A stretch of 64,000 nucleotides of DNA from Cycas panzhihuaensis (Eukaryota; Cycadophyta): the NCBI GenBank assembly GCA_023213395.1, contig CM041465.1:77755741-77819740 (forward strand), given 5' to 3'. Shown here one piece after another: positions 1-13,710 of the stretch. Below the pieces are notes generated by a model that made no database searches, was not told the origin of the DNA, and worked only from the letters and a program-made list of their open reading frames with translations. The first letter of the stretch is position 1. Every line of letters starts with the position of its first letter. A program made the position numbers and the translations under genes.

Positions 1-1500
1 ATAAGTTACTGCCACACTTATTGTCATATTTATATTACATTATTATCGTTGTACATACTATTTCAATTTGCAAAACATCTGAGGGATATTTACTAAAAAG
101 AACACATACATTATGATTGTAGCCTGCTATAATTATCATTGCATTAATCATTATTTTCTTCCTGTGCAAAACTGAACTGTTTAATAGTCTTGTATATTCT
201 TGTTTCTCTGGTATGTCTGGTCCTTCCATGTTAACCGTCTTTCCTCCATTGTCTTCCATTCTATTTCACCTTTTTTTCTCTGTACTTCATCTATCCATTT
301 ATCTTACATTTACTATTTATAATATATAATTATAATATATATAGTATATGTTAGAAAATCTATACTTTATCGTTTAATACTATTGAATAGTCATTACAAC
401 CTTTTAATATATATCTTTAATATTTTCATATTTGCCTTAACTATAATTTCACTTATATATTATATACATTCTTTAATATAATACATATTTTGTATACACA
501 CACACACACACACACATTTGATATTTGTCTTATTTATTATGTCACAAAATTAAATCTGGCATCTTGTAATATTATAGCATAAGGTAGCATCATAATTAAC
601 GATCTTGTTATGCTGAGTATTCAAATAGTTATCTTTTGCACTCAAAGTTAGAGTTGCATATATATAATGAAAAGATAAATATTAGCGGTGACTTATTCCT
701 TGACACAAATTCGAGACTCAACATGGAGTTGCTCTTTATGCTGAGTTGAAGTTATGAAGTTGCGACTGTATCATTCTCACCATATTATCTGATCATTAGT
801 TGAAACCAACTAGATTGTTCTCCTTATTATTTGATCCTACCTTTCACCAGTAATATATCAAGTTATATCATTGTCTAAAGTTACCTATATCACCTATAAT
901 ATTGTATAACTACCTAATACACTATTTGGTCTGTCATCTTCCATCTCCACATTTTTGCCATTTTCTGTCTATCACCATCTAACATCTCCCTATCTTGCAT
1001 CCCTGTGTGCCATTTTTCCTTCCTGTTCTTGATTAAACATTAACTTCATGTAATCTAACAAGTTATAATCTTTTGACTACTAAGGCTAATCGATGGAGTT
1101 ATACCTATACTATTGTTAAAGCAATGAATACGAAAGAAATGGCAGACAATACCATCCAAAAGGATATTGTCGAACCGATCACTCATGTGGTCTATGAAGT
1201 AATTCAAACATAAAATGCTCTTTTAAATCATACTTTACATTCGATTTTAGACAAATTGACAATCATAACAATGAGCAGGAAAGAGGATATGATTGTCCCA
1301 GATTCTGAGGATGAAGTAATGAGTTGACAATCTTATATCAGAAATCATACTATAAAAAAATATTTAGGTCCTCAAGACAACTCTAATTAACATTGAAAAT
1401 GAAGCTATCAAAAAATATCTTAATGAGTATCAAAGTTTGACCCCTGAGGAACAAAAGATAGTGGGTTTCCAAGCATATTTTAACTGCCTTCAAAGTATAC
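1..1500. other. AT-rich DNA, no gene recognised
   Basis: No reading frame here resembles a known family. A 74-codon open frame on the minus strand (35-259) has no recognisable motif. The 5' LTR expected for the gypsy relic that follows could not be found: I see no primer-binding-site-like sequence between about 1000 and 1500 and no obvious copy of the LTR that begins at 3416. Either it was lost or it has diverged beyond reading by eye. Confidence 0.5.
496..516. repeat. (CA)n microsatellite
   Basis: About ten perfect CA units in AT-rich DNA with no gene nearby. Confidence 0.95.
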
Positions 1501-1519
1501 AGTTACAAAAAATGAAAAA

Positions 1520-3121
1520 ATTATGATACAATATTTTAGCATTGAGCAAAAATCACATGAACCAAGGGTGTGGATCCAATAGATGGAAAACTACTTTCGT
1601 TTAGTAGAAATTGATCTAACAGAACAAGTCTCTATTGCTGCCCTACATATGGATGGAATATCATATGAATAGTAGCAGTGTCTCAAACAAACTTCATTCT
1701 GAGATCAATTACTAACTTGGAAAGAGTTTATTTATTTATTTATTGAATGATTTGAAATAGTAACTAATTACGATTACTATTGTAAGTTACAAAGATTAAA
1801 ACAAGTTGGTTCTATAGAAGAATACAATACATCATTCACAAGGCTAAGCTATGTGTTAGAAGACACCCCAACTAATTAACTTATCTAATTATATATAGAT
1901 GGACTGATAACAAAGATCCAAGTTGATGTTAAAATTTAAGAACTAAAGGATCTTAACAAGGCAATACAATTATCTAGAATACATGAAGATAAACATAATG
2001 CCTTATGCAAAACTAGTACAAATCTTTATATTCCTCTACCTAATCAATATAAATTTCCCATAAGTATTAATTAATCATTTTGCTTGTTGGGAGGATATGA
2101 GGGAGATCTTCTTTTATGGATTTGATGCATTGATCAAATATGATTTCCTATCATTGATGAGTTAAATATTTCTTATCTTCCTATGATGTACTCCATCTTT
2201 ATCATAGAGATATGGGCTGCCAAACACAACTTGACAAACTTTCAAAGGAACCACTTCATATTCAACTTCATCAATGAATCTTTTAGAAATTATAAATTTG
2301 AACTTATATTTATGAGTAACCTGTAGTTCTGAGTTTTTTTGTAGTTATCCAAGAGGATGTGGTTTTGGATGTGCATGTATTTTTTATCCTAGCTTTTTCA
2401 CCAATTCCTTTTAGATTAAGTCCTTTTGGCTACCTCCATCAAAGATGGCATCAACCATACTTTGCTTCTATTACCAAATGCTCAACACAAATAATTATCA
2501 ATCAATCTGAATCGACCTACCAAACCAATCATTTAAAAAATAAAAATAGAACAAGAAGAATTAAGAAGAAGAAACCTATGCTTCATATGTAAGGAAAAGT
2601 GGGAACTTGGGCATAAATGTCAAAAGAACTAATTATATACAATCAAATTACTACCTGATGACAATATTGATGAAGAAGAATAAGGGTAAGAAAATAATCA
2701 AGGAAATTATCATCATTCTAAACATTAAGAAAGCTATTGTAATCTTAAGGTCAACCACCTGAAAATATCACTATCATCTATGAGCAATTTTAATCAATCA
2801 AATACATTAAAATTACAAGGATCTATTAAAAATCAAGTTGTAATAATCTTAATAGATTCAGGTAGCACACATAATTTCATTGATTAAAACTATACACAAC
2901 AATTGAGGTTATTTCCATTAAGGACTCCTTGTTTCCAGGTAATTGTTAGAGGAATACAAGTAATATTAGGTCAAGGTGTGATGGAAAACCTTAATCTCAC
3001 AATAAGCAACATCAGCATTATTGAAGATTTATGTGTCATGGATGTTAGAGATGTAGATATTGTGTTGGGTAGTCAATGGCTTGGTATACTTAGAACCTTT
3101 GAAATAAATATTGATGAATAA
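1520..3121 (+). pseudogene. Ty3/gypsy gag-protease relic (gypsy 1)
   Basis: Remnant of a gypsy polyprotein: capsid, nucleic-acid-binding knuckle and aspartic protease. Three blocks share one reading frame. The capsid-like block (about 1570-2075) has WIQ then MENYFRLVEI and KLQRLKQVGSIEEY, matching the retrotransposon gag family. The zinc knuckle (2579-2620) reads CFICKEKWELGHKC; this CX2C...GHKC form is typical of plant chromoviruses. The retropepsin (about 2804-3121) has LIDSGSTHNFID with the catalytic DSG at 2855-2863, then DIVLGSQWLG. About ten in-frame stops interrupt the capsid part, yet I see no net frameshift across 1.5 kb. Only a short tail follows before the polypurine tract at 3403, so reverse transcriptase, RNase H and integrase are absent. 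Gypsy class is solid; chromovirus is inferred from the knuckle and protease wording. Confidence 0.85.
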
Positions 3122-3402
3122 TTTATGTGTTTCAAGAAAGAAGAAAGAACCATCACATTATCAGGAAAAAGATCAAATAAAACTAAAGTCATACCATGCA
3201 AGAATAAGGGTGACGAAATCGAGAAGCAACCACAAGCATCCCAAAAACATGAAAAAAGTAGCTAAGGTTTTCAACTAGAAGAATCTTCTAATAAATGTTT
3301 GTAACATCTAATTAATTTCTTAATAGACTCTAATGGATCAAAGGATAACATTCGTTTAAAGGACCGTAATCATTCAACTATGTGTCATGGGCAAACCATC
3401 TT

Positions 3403-3415
3403 AAGGGGGAGGAAT
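3403..3415 (+). promoter_or_regulatory. Polypurine tract of gypsy 1
   Basis: AAGGGGGAGGAAT lies directly before a TG-starting LTR end. In LTR elements this purine run primes plus-strand DNA synthesis, so it fixes the 3' LTR start at 3416. The tracts of elements E, F and H in this window share the same TTAAGG(A/G)-type beginning. Confidence 0.75.
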
Positions 3416-3717
3416 TGTTACAAACCTCCTTAAGGTTAATTAATTGTTTATTAAATGAAACAACATCATGTGAATAATCGTGACTTTTAAGTGAAGGGGC
3501 CTATCATGCACTTATAAATGAGGCCTCCAATGTATTGTACATCATCTATTCTTTTATAAATAATTATTAAATCAGTTGACTATTTAATATTCTCAAACGC
3601 ACTTATATATTTAATGCAAATCTTCCATTCTTCCTCAGTTAAGGAAATCGTCTATAACAATTTATCTTTCATTTTATTTTTCATTCTTTTCCTAACTTAT
3701 CCCATTGTTAGTATTAC
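3416..3717 (+). mobile_element. 3' LTR of gypsy 1 (end uncertain)
   Basis: Starts TGTTACAAAC right after the polypurine tract. A TATA-box-like TATAAAT lies at about 3513-3519, about 100 bp in, as expected for the U3 promoter. The end is a guess: TATTACA at about 3711-3717 would pair with the TGTTAC start. No second copy of the LTR was found in the window to confirm its length. Confidence 0.5.
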
Positions 3718-4580
3718 AAAAAATGCAACTTTATTCACAAAATATAATTGGTCATATTTTATCAATACAATAGTATTTTTCATCCTTTATAAAATACAAT
3801 GATCGTGCTTTATGAAAGAGGCTATATTTTTTATTATACCACATATTTTTTCTTTTAATCAAAAATGTCGATTACCTCTTAATCCTAAAGAATGCCACCC
3901 AAATCTATAGGAGCTCACTGGCCCCTCCCTCCAAATGCCTTAACACCCTTAATTAGGGATTGATTCATGCAATTTTAGAGCTTGTGAGTAGATATTTACA
4001 ATAAATAAAAAAATTTGAGCTTTTGGTTTTGAAAGTTTTTGCATGAACTATCTCAAATTATAGCAATACCAAGCACTATTTGAGCTTTTTCTCATTAGTT
4101 ATCCTTCACCTCAAACTTTAGAAATGTTTCTTTTGATGCATTAGTCTTGATTTTGATGATTTGATTACAAGCTCTCATTTATCTATGTTTTTAAAATTTA
4201 TAAGCTAGTTTTTCTTTGTTTTTTTGGGAATTTGGCTAAGGACCAGTCCTTGTGAGTATGGCCTATTAAGGTGAACAAAGGGCTACATTTACCCTATTCA
4301 CCCCTCAGTTCTTAGGTTCATTCATTCACCCTTCCATATGAGTCATTTTCATTAAAGTTTTGGCACTTTTATTTGTGATTTTTGGTGGTTTATTTCAAGG
4401 CTTTGTCATCTTCCTTTCAATCTTATGTTTCCATAGGTTAGATGAAAAAGTATGGGTAGAACATGGATACCATGTTGAGGCACATATTATTATTTGTCAT
4501 CAAATTTTTAAATTAGATTGTTTTCCATTTAGTTTCATATATCTTTCACTTTATATTATCTCTCTCTCTCTATATATATA

Positions 4581-4633
<53 letters not shown>

Positions 4634-7600
4634 CTTTCCTTTATGACTTTAAAAAGTAGAATGCATCTAATATCATAATGTGTGCATGCTACTACAGTAG
4701 AGATAATTTCATCTAAAAATCTTGGTTTATATACTTAAAACCCTATTGTCTCTTGATTTGCTAATGCATATCAATCTTTTAGTTTCTACGTTATCATTGG
4801 GAGTTATTATGGCTTGTTTCCACTATTACATATGGTGGAATATTGCCAAGATATCATTCTTGTGAATACATTTATTTTGGAATCTCTCTATAACCAAAAA
4901 TATCTTGCATGCATAAGAAGAAACCATGAAAAAAGAGAAGAGTTGAATAAACTACAAGGTCCTCTTTTTGGGTATGTACTTTTTCTCTTCTTTTTTTTCT
5001 TGATTGACAAGTTGAGATTGTTTTAAAAAGTTGTAATTAAAAGAAAGTTAAAGAAATCCATTTCATTTTAATAAATTTATTCTTTTGATAGGTCTTTTAT
5101 TTTCTCTTATTCATTCTTGTAAAAATAAAAAAGAAGGTTTCATATTTCATGTTTGTCATTCCAATTTCTTTATTATGAAAGCATTAAGAATTGCATGATC
5201 ATTAAACTACTATCTTCTCATATACTATCATATAGACCAAAAAAGTTAAAAGAAATATAGGAAGATATTGTAAACAAGATAAACGTAATTGTAATTCCTA
5301 GATCTAGATCTCCTCTAATTATTTGTGTAGTTGGTCTAGTCTTATTTTAAGTTTTATATGCAAGTGGTTCATTAATTAATGTAAATGAGAAATACCTTTT
5401 AGTTGTTACTTAAAGGGATGTTTCTTTCATTTATGTACATTTGTTTTGTTGTATGTATCCTATAGATCATAATTCCCTATCATTCCATACTTGTTAAAAA
5501 TCATATCCATAGATAATTGGAGACTCCTTTATAAGAGTTGGCATTGATGCTTTGCCTCTTTGGGTTGGTTGCCTTTTTTCATCTTACATATTTGGTTGTA
5601 ATGAATAAACTTCACTAAAGGACATTCAATCCAAAGAAGACATAAGACATTAGTGATCAATCCTCTAGAATAAGTATAGAGTTAGCCCACCTGCTCTTTA
5701 GTACCACCTTTTAGTATTCTTTATGCCACCATACATCTCTCTATTTTCGGATACTAAATCATTCTTATTTTAAATGGATGATTTATTTCCTTTAACATCT
5801 TGGTAATATGGTCTTTCTCTTGCATTTCACATGAACAAGCTTGATGTTTCTTTAGTATTTTGCTTATCTCCATATTTAACTAACTTCCCTCACTTAACAC
5901 CTCAAGTCATATTAATCCTTAAGCATTAGTTCATCTAAATTAACATTATAAATTTGGTAATTATTGAAAATATATTTTAAGACTATAAAGGCATAATTGA
6001 CAAATTAATACTACCATCAATAAGCATTTAAGATCTTAGAAATATAAAATTTAAAGTAAAGTACTCAAAATAGTTAAAGTGTTTATCTAGCCATTTTGAT
6101 TTTGAAGGTAACCATGACTAAAATGAAGGGAAACTTAAGTAATAAATGATAAAATAATATAAACCTTATATTATATGCTATTGGTATGGTTTATCTTAAT
6201 AAAATTCACATAGTAATAGAAAATTTATAGGCATAATACTCTCAAAAGAAATTATTATTTATTATTTTAATATATCATTTTCCCATTTGAAATATGATAA
6301 ATCCCTTAGTCATGGATAAATAAATTAGATGGATTAATATATAATTTTTAATGATAATATCTAATGAATTGATATAAAATAGGATAATACCAATTAAATA
6401 GAGAAAATTATTATTTTTTTGGTTAAATTTAATACTTTAAGTAATTAAAAATAATACTAGTAATATAACTTAAAAAAAGGGTAATGATCCCAAAGGAAAT
6501 TGACCCTTTCCATGTCAAGTGTTAGATGACTTAGCTTTAGCTACCCTAAATTGATAAATCCACCCTAATATGGATAACATATAATAGATTGTAAGCATGA
6601 AGCTAAGGTCATACCAAGATCATTAATAGTCACACATGAGGATCTTATATATATCCTAAAGGTTGTTAAATTGTAGCCACAAAACCAACAAACCTATATT
6701 ACTTAGGATTCCCATAGATCCTTAGTATATTATACCCAAAAACTATATTTTATATTATCATAGAAACCTCCCATAATTAGGCTATGGTAAGCTCATAAAA
6801 TATTAGTAACTCAAACATAAGCCTAGATCTTAGAGAAATAGAAAACATTAATTAAGCTAAATTAAACAATATATTATAATGCCCTTATTGATGTTCTTTT
6901 ACTTTAATAACATCTAAGATAATGCTACAAATGATATTATAATTTATAAAACCATAAGGGCTATCATATTTGCTCATGAAATACCTTAAAAAGATGAAGA
7001 TTATATGGCATACTGTAACTCAATTGCTCTAACCAAAATACATTATGTAGGAAGTTGAAGTCTCCCTTACATAGACATCACTAACCATATTAAATCAAAG
7101 TAGTTCTATATTTTTGCCTCTAATGATGGTATAGGTCTATTATTACAAGTTAATACATAATTACGTATGCATATAATAAGCTTCAAATCTAATAGGCTTC
7201 TTAAATTATAACATAACCATGACATTCCATATAATGAGATAAATACAAAACTAGTGTCCTTTAGTATGGAGGAATGCTTAATCCACATCAACTAATATAA
7301 CATTATACAATTACTAAATCCTACCACAACATTGTTTTAAGTGGAACAAAGCCTAGCTATCCTTCACTCCCTTAACCCGTCCTCCCAAAGCTCCTATAAT
7401 ACATCTACTAAAACTTCTTGATATGTTGAAAGGTAAAACGCTAAGTAGTTGCTAAAGCAACTACAATTGCTTTAGTGGGAGATTTTATCAATATTAGAAA
7501 TATCCTTAGTCCCTCAATCCATATTGTGGTATGAAATCCATCATTGGCTAAATAATTAATATACTTCCTCTTTGTAGGTATAATAAGAACATTAAGGGAT

Positions 7601-8141
7601 AAGAATAAGGTGGAAAGAGTGGAGGAGGAAGAGAATTAGGGCTCCTCCTCCCCATCATAACCTTTAGCATCTTAGACAAAAAATAACTTAGAATTAAAGA
7701 GGAATAAATTCCACCTTAATTAATAGGATGATTTATCATGAGAACATAAACTTAACCTAAACCATCATTACATGTACACATATACTATTTAGCTTATTAT
7801 ATACCTCATATAATAAAGGATAAATAATAAAATAAGAGCATTTACCAACAAATACATCAATATAAAAGGTATAAAAAAATAATAAAATCCTCTTAGCTCC
7901 ATGTAGAAACCAAAATAATTGAGTTAGTAAAGAGTAAAAGATAAGGAAAGAGATTTATAAATTATTAGCATCACTACTAATTATTAGGATAAAGGTTTCA
8001 TTAAACATCCTTAATAAAGATAAAAGCCATTATGTCTTTTAACAACTACATTAAATTCATAAGCAACATTAAAAATCCTTAATCGTGGACTCTAATTAAT
8101 ATTTCCATTTGTGTGTATGTGTGTGTGTGGGTGTATGTGTA
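3718..8141. other. AT-rich intergenic DNA, no gene recognised
   Basis: Over 4 kb with no frame longer than about 100 codons and no recognisable motif on either strand. The 99-codon frame at 4360-4659 gets its length from the TG microsatellite (a Cys-Val run), and the 70-codon frame at 4814-5026 has no family signature. Probably very old repeat DNA, but I cannot assign it. Confidence 0.5.
4559..4632. repeat. Compound microsatellite (TC)n-(TA)n-(TG)n
   Basis: A TC run, a TA run, a short TGTA transition and then about 24 TG units up to 4632. A typical slippage-prone compound repeat. Confidence 0.95.
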
Positions 8142-8372
8142 TGTTGGGATAATGACTATCTTAGGGTAATGCCTAAACTAATTTTGGTAGATGCAACTCC
8201 TCATGTTAGTAGTTGATGTTGAAACATGTGTTGACACCTTCATAATTTTAACTATATATTTCATGGGGTCATCGACCTCGATGTTCATCAACACCACTTT
8301 TCTTTGGATATTTGGTTATCTCTTCTTGCTTGTTTGTTATGTGTGTGTTATATTTTCCCTTTGATACAAACA
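8142..8372 (+). mobile_element. Possible 5' LTR of copia A
   Basis: Begins TGTTGGGATAATGAC and ends CAAACA. It is followed at 8375 by TGGTATTATATCC, a degraded match to the initiator-Met-tRNA primer-binding site (usually TGGTATCAGAGC). The gag of copia A starts 1.2 kb downstream in the same orientation. No matching 3' LTR was found, so this is a guess from the ends and the site alone. Confidence 0.25.
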
Positions 8373-9549
8373 TTTGGTATTATATCCATTGAGCTTATCT
8401 CCAACCTATTTTCATTTATTGCTTGCATTACATTACTATTTAGAATGGGCATTAATTTGTAAAGATATTAAGAGGCTTACCTTTTATCTATACTTGCATA
8501 CTTTTTATCACGTGTAGTCTTATTATTAACATTGTCTTCATGAGTATTGCATTTGATAATGAGCTCTTATTTCATATAGTCCAAAGGTAGAGAGCATTTC
8601 ATATGCTCATGTTATCAACATTTGTAGGATCTCTATTATTTAGGAAGTCTACTTATATTCTTTATTGAGGAGGCACCTTCCTTTTCCTTAGATGGTATAA
8701 AACTATGAGTCTGCATTATTTAGTATTGTATCTACTTTTGTATTAAGTCTATGTTTTCATCTCTTTTCCTAGTGAGATATACATTGAAATATATTTTATT
8801 ACATCTTTCAAATTCAATTTTGATGCATCTAAAGTCTTTATATGTATCTCTTTTCCTAGTGTTACTTGCATTGGGCCATTACACAACCTACAAGTTGCCT
8901 TAGAGTAGGGTATCTACTTCTATATTATGTCTATATCTCATTGATTATCCCATGGTTAATATATAGTCATATTTGTTGATATTTGTCTACTTCTTTATAA
9001 TCACATCTCCTAGGGTTGCTGCATTATTCAAATCTATGGTAGTGGTGGTATTAATACATCCCCTAAAATCATATGAATACATTACCCTTGTAGTGTTATC
9101 CACATCTAGGATTATCTATTTTATTATGTTTGAGTGGAGAGTTGGAGTTTAATTGTTTGAGTTTCAATACATCACCATTACAATATTGTCTACATTTGAG
9201 TTGATTTATTCTCTATTGTGTTTATGTGAGTTTGAGATTATCCATGTTTATCTATATTAAAGTTTTATTTTGAGAGTTTTAAGTATTTAGTTAAGTATAT
9301 TTTGTCTGAGGTTGCCTTAAATGTAATAAATTCTCATTAATAAGTGGGAAACTTTATGGGAAAGAAAAGAAGCAAAGTGTATGTGGATTTGATGAAAATA
9401 AAGAATCAATATATAAAAATTATTACTTAAAATAGGATGATTTATGATGTGTTTGAGTACTCCTTGCTCAAAATTTAGTAATTTTTTTATATTATTTTAC
9501 TTTATCCTTTTAAGCATATTTATTCTTATTTTTAAATTATTTTTTTATC
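8373..9549. other. Non-coding leader-like DNA upstream of copia A gag
   Basis: No coding motif. Several loosely repeated phrases such as TATCTACTTTTGTATTAAG and TATCTACTTCTATATTATG recur between 8700 and 8950. If the LTR at 8142 is real, this is the untranslated leader of copia A. Confidence 0.3.
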
Positions 9550-10400
9550 ATGTCTTTAAGTATAAATAATGTAAGGTTTTCTAAATTTGATGGTATAAAT
9601 TATTTGAATTAGAATAGGTGCATGGAACACATATTTATATATAAAGATAAGTGAAATTTAATTACCAATGGATATATTATACCTCCTAAGGATGCTTATA
9701 TTAATGAAGTACAAGTCTTCAAGGAGAATAAGAATAAGTACAATGAGGTGCTTGTATTCATCTTTTTTTTATTAAAGGAGTATATCTTCCCATGGGTCAA
9801 TGAGGTGATAACTTCAAAAGTAGCTTGGGAGACATTGAAGATTGTGTACAAAGGAGATAAAATGGTGAAGTTACAAACATTGAGGGCCAAGTTTCAAAAT
9901 TACCAAATAAAGTACATTAAAGGAGTAAATGACTTCATGAATAAAATACAAGGACTAGAAAATCAAATGAGATCCCTGTGTAAAGGCACAAGTTAATAGA
10001 GTATAGTTGAGAAGTTATTAAGGAGTGTAGGTGTACTCAAGAAGTTTAAGATGGTTACCACTAATATAAAAATGTTAAAGGACCTTAACACATTGAAAAT
10101 AGATTAACTAAGTGGTATTTCACTTTATTATTAAATAGAAGAAGAATTGGGGAGAATCCTTGGAGAATGCCTTTACTACTAAGGAAAGGATTAGGCTACA
10201 AAATTATTATCAAGGTTAAAGTTCAAGAGGTAGAGGTCAAGTCCCCAAAGGTACAAACTAATATTGTATAGGACAAAGTTTTTAAAACCAAGGGTAATAT
10301 TTTAAAAAATAATGACAAGATTTTAGAAACCAAAGACAAGGTTATAAGCCATAAAAATTTAGGAAAAGAGGACAAAGCCCTAGAGGAAGAAACCTAATAC
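9550..10400 (+). pseudogene. Copia A gag relic
   Basis: Capsid region of a Ty1/copia element. The ATG at 9550 opens a frame with FSKFDGINYLN, then SKVAWETLKIVYKGD, LQTLRAKFQNYQIK and a block near 10010 reading SIVEKLLRSV followed by LKDLNTLKID. This is the order of the UBN2-type plant copia gag (target-binding start, W..L...Y.G, LQTLR..F, KILRSLP, LT..EL). Stops fall at about 9630, 9994 and beyond. After 10200 there is a basic RGRGQ-like and RKRGQSPRGRN-like tail, but no zinc knuckle; the sequence becomes unreadable near 10400, shortly before LTR B. Its likely continuation is the protease/integrase relic at 36030-37565, in the same orientation on the other side of the nest. Confidence 0.8.
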
Positions 10401-10887
10401 CAATGATTTGATCCTATAAGTTGGGTTTTATCCCACCTCACCCTAAGGCCCTTAATCAACTTATGAGAAAATGATGTGATTCTTCCTCCATAAATCTTTA
10501 AACAAAACTGATCTTAGATGGAATTGAATAAGATTTGGCCCTACTTTGTTGGGTTCTAATACCTTGAGTAGAATAAAAGGGTCAGAGGCTCATAGTAGGG
10601 TAAGGGTGATTCCATTCTGAGTCCTAACTCTACCTACCCGCCTCTCCCCCCCCTCCACTACCACCAAGAGCAAAGGATAGAAGCATTAAAGGAAGAGGAA
10701 GAGGAATAGTATAACACTCCTATTGTAAAAGAAATAGATACTTAGAAATTAATAAACATAGCTAACATAGAGAGAAAAGTAGCTAACACATCTATAGAAG
10801 AGATAAAAATGAATAGAAGACTTTTCTTTTTTAAGTCTCATAACCAATGAATAAGATTATAATTATTAGAATATTTGAGTGTTGAAG

Positions 10888-11384
10888 TGTTAGAATGTTA
10901 AAATTCATAAATATTAATAAGTAATATTTAATCAGTGGTCAAGATATCAAAGTTAATATTGGACAATATAAAAGAGTCCTACATAGGATCAAATTAGTTG
11001 ATATAAAGGTGAAAGATGATTGGTTATTGATGAGGTTACACATCTATATAAGGGTAATGTACATTGTAAAGAAAATCAAATCACCTAGTCCTCTTTGTGA
11101 GGATAAGATGACTCACCATGTAAATAGTTTATTATTCTTCTTAATATAATATCTCAAAATTATTTGGAGGTGGTTTTTCCCATTCATGGGTTTTCCATAT
11201 TAAACATGGTGTACACATGATATTTGTATTATTGTCTCTTATGCCCTTATCTTTTCATTTATTATATTCACGATATACTTGATTGATCATGTGAATATAT
11301 TATATCCTACTTGATTTTACACTTTTGCATAAGTTATTACAAATAATTTAGCATGGTATTTGAGTGAATTCAAAATTTCTAATA
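10888..11384 (+). mobile_element. 5' LTR of element B
   Basis: About 497 bp, aligning nearly end to end with 22686-23079 joined to 35910-36014. Shared phrases include GAGGTTACACAT and GGAGGTGGTTTTTCCCAT. A TATA-like CTATATAAGG near 11042 would be its promoter. Confidence 0.85.
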
Positions 11385-11398
11385 TGGTATTAGAGCTT
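11385..11398 (+). promoter_or_regulatory. Primer-binding site of element B
   Basis: TGGTATTAGAGCTT directly after the LTR. It differs by one C-to-T change from the canonical plant initiator-Met tRNA site TGGTATCAGAGC. Confidence 0.8.
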
Positions 11399-11637
11399 AG
11401 GTTAAGAGCCAAAATGAACTATCAAAGTTTTAAGGTTGTGAAAGTGGCAAGTTAAAAAATCTTAAAGCATAGGTGAAACTAGTCCTAATAAGAGTTAATC
11501 TGAGTAGCACAGTAAAAGTAGAAGTTAACAGTTATAAATTTAATATTAAGCCTGTATATGAGCAAGTGATAGTGCCAATATAGGACCCAATAATAAAGGT
11601 TGATTTAAAGAGCCAAAAGTATTTATGCCAATGATAT

Positions 11638-11965
11638 TATTGGGTATAATATTTGTACTAATATTTAATTAATTAGTCATTATCTAGATCCCCCCTTCAT
11701 GCTCTTATAACCCTCACTATTATTTTAATTGTTATATTGTATTTATCTTAATATGTATCTAAGTGGGCATCTTGGTTTGTATGCCAAGCCCACCAAGATC
11801 ACACCATTATTAATCTTGTGAGATCTCATACATGTGTGATTATCCTATATATGTATGTACATTTTATATAGTAAGATAACAAGTAGCAATTATTTCATTG
11901 TCCATCTTTTATGTCTTATATTTCTTCTCTCAAGATGTGGTATCACTCTAATACCATATCTAACA
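11638..11965 (+). mobile_element. 5' LTR of element C
   Basis: Starts TATTGGGTATAATATTTG and ends TCTAACA. The expected TG start appears as TA, in both LTRs. Shares CATCTTGGTTTGTATGCC-like wording and TTCTTCTCTCAAGAT with the 3' copy. Confidence 0.8.
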
Positions 11966-12061
11966 TTTGGTATTAGAGCTATTGGAATGGGATTTAATCC
12001 CTTGAGGGATCACCCATTCAATCATAGGATTCATTTATTGAGTGAGCTATTTCATAGTTAG

Positions 12062-13671
12062 GAATTTTATGGAAAAACATCATATGTCATAGTCATTTTC
12101 TTAGTAAATTTTGCTTTATAAGGAGGAGGAATCATGTTCAAATAATAAGTTCCTTTTAAGTGTTAAATGTTGAAGTTTAAAATATGAAGTTATAAATTTG
12201 GAACTGTAAATCTAGCCTATAATGAGATCATATGGAATGAAGGCCCATTGATGTGATGATGAGCCATAGGACTAACTATCCCAACTACTCGAAATATAGG
12301 CTCTTTTTTTTTTCTCTCTAAAAATCATAGAATATATGTCATTTTCTCAGCACATCTTCTAGCTTAATATTGGGAGTCTTTACTGCTAAGATTTTATTAT
12401 TCATCAGATATATGTTTGAACCTAGTCCTCCTTATGTTTGAAATTTGTAGTTAAAAAAATGTAAAAATTTCTTTCAACCCTTCATCCTCCATTAAGGTAG
12501 GGAATTGGAATCATCTAAATAGGCATCATTATTTTTTGTGGGCATCTTTGTTTACTTGTCTTTAGATGCCAAACACTTACATTCTATAGTGGACTATATT
12601 ATAAATCCTACTCTTTCTATTAAAGTCTTAGTAATAGTAACATACTACCTTATCTTTACTTAAAATAACTATTCACATGTACAATGAAATGAATTACAAG
12701 AAAATGTTTATGTTAAGTAAATAGTGCATATACTCCTAACTAATTCACCCTTATATGGTGTACTACTTAAACCATCTTTGTTTCCATGCCGCACTAGAAG
12801 AATATCAAGTGTACAAGCCTAACATATGTGTGTAGACTTAAAACATGAAAAATATAGTGAAAGAAGAGGAAGGTTATGATATCAGTTACAGAAATGATTC
12901 CAAGCAAATATTAAGCTATATTTGGAGACACACTTGCCAAGAATTTCATACAAAAATTTATGAAATTAGTATTTCCAGCTAGTATATGATAACCTCCAAA
13001 TTTAGTTCTTCTTTGAGTTTAATGCATCAATACACAAAAGTGATAAATGCCAAAATGGATGAAATTGATGAACAAAGAGGGATCTTGAACCTTGGAGAGG
13101 TCTCAAGCTTGACCACCTTACTAGTAGAAATAAAAAAGTTAGATAGGACACCAAGTTCTCCTTTAGTAGATGTCAATATTGATGATGAGTAGTTCCATTA
13201 CTTGATTTGCCTAGAGTTGGTGTACAAACCAATTATGTAAGCATGTGGTCATGTTTTCTACTTCTAGTGCATTCATTAAGTTATGAGTAGTGTTGGAATT
13301 TCATATTATTTAGTCTGTAGAAGTCTATTGTATATAGTTTTGGAATCATTCTTTTGGAGCTACTAACAGAGAAGAAAACTATCAATAATAGTTCTAATCT
13401 ACATCAATTGATGCTTTCCAAAGCAGATAACAACACGATGATGGAGGCTATAGATCTAGAAGTATCTATCACTTGCATAAATCTTAGACTTGTGAAAAAA
13501 ACCTTCTAGCTTGCTCTACGGTATACTAAGAAACAACCTTTTGATCAACCTACCATGTAGGTGGTGTCAAGGATTTTGTTGTCACTACTTATAGTTGTTG
13601 TATATCTACAACCTACATGAAAAAAATAGTGGAAGTCTTTAGGGTTTGAATTTGTTTATGGCATTAATACA

Positions 13672-13710
<39 letters not shown>

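Noticed and set aside
4360-4659. 99-codon frame with a Cys-Val run and hydrophobic start
   Set aside because: Its length comes from translating the TG microsatellite; there is no family signature before it.
9748-9996. Host gene with coiled coil (KLQTLRAKFQNYQIKYIKG)
   Set aside because: The wording and the surrounding frame match the gag of copia elements, and the frame continues past the stop with further gag motifs.
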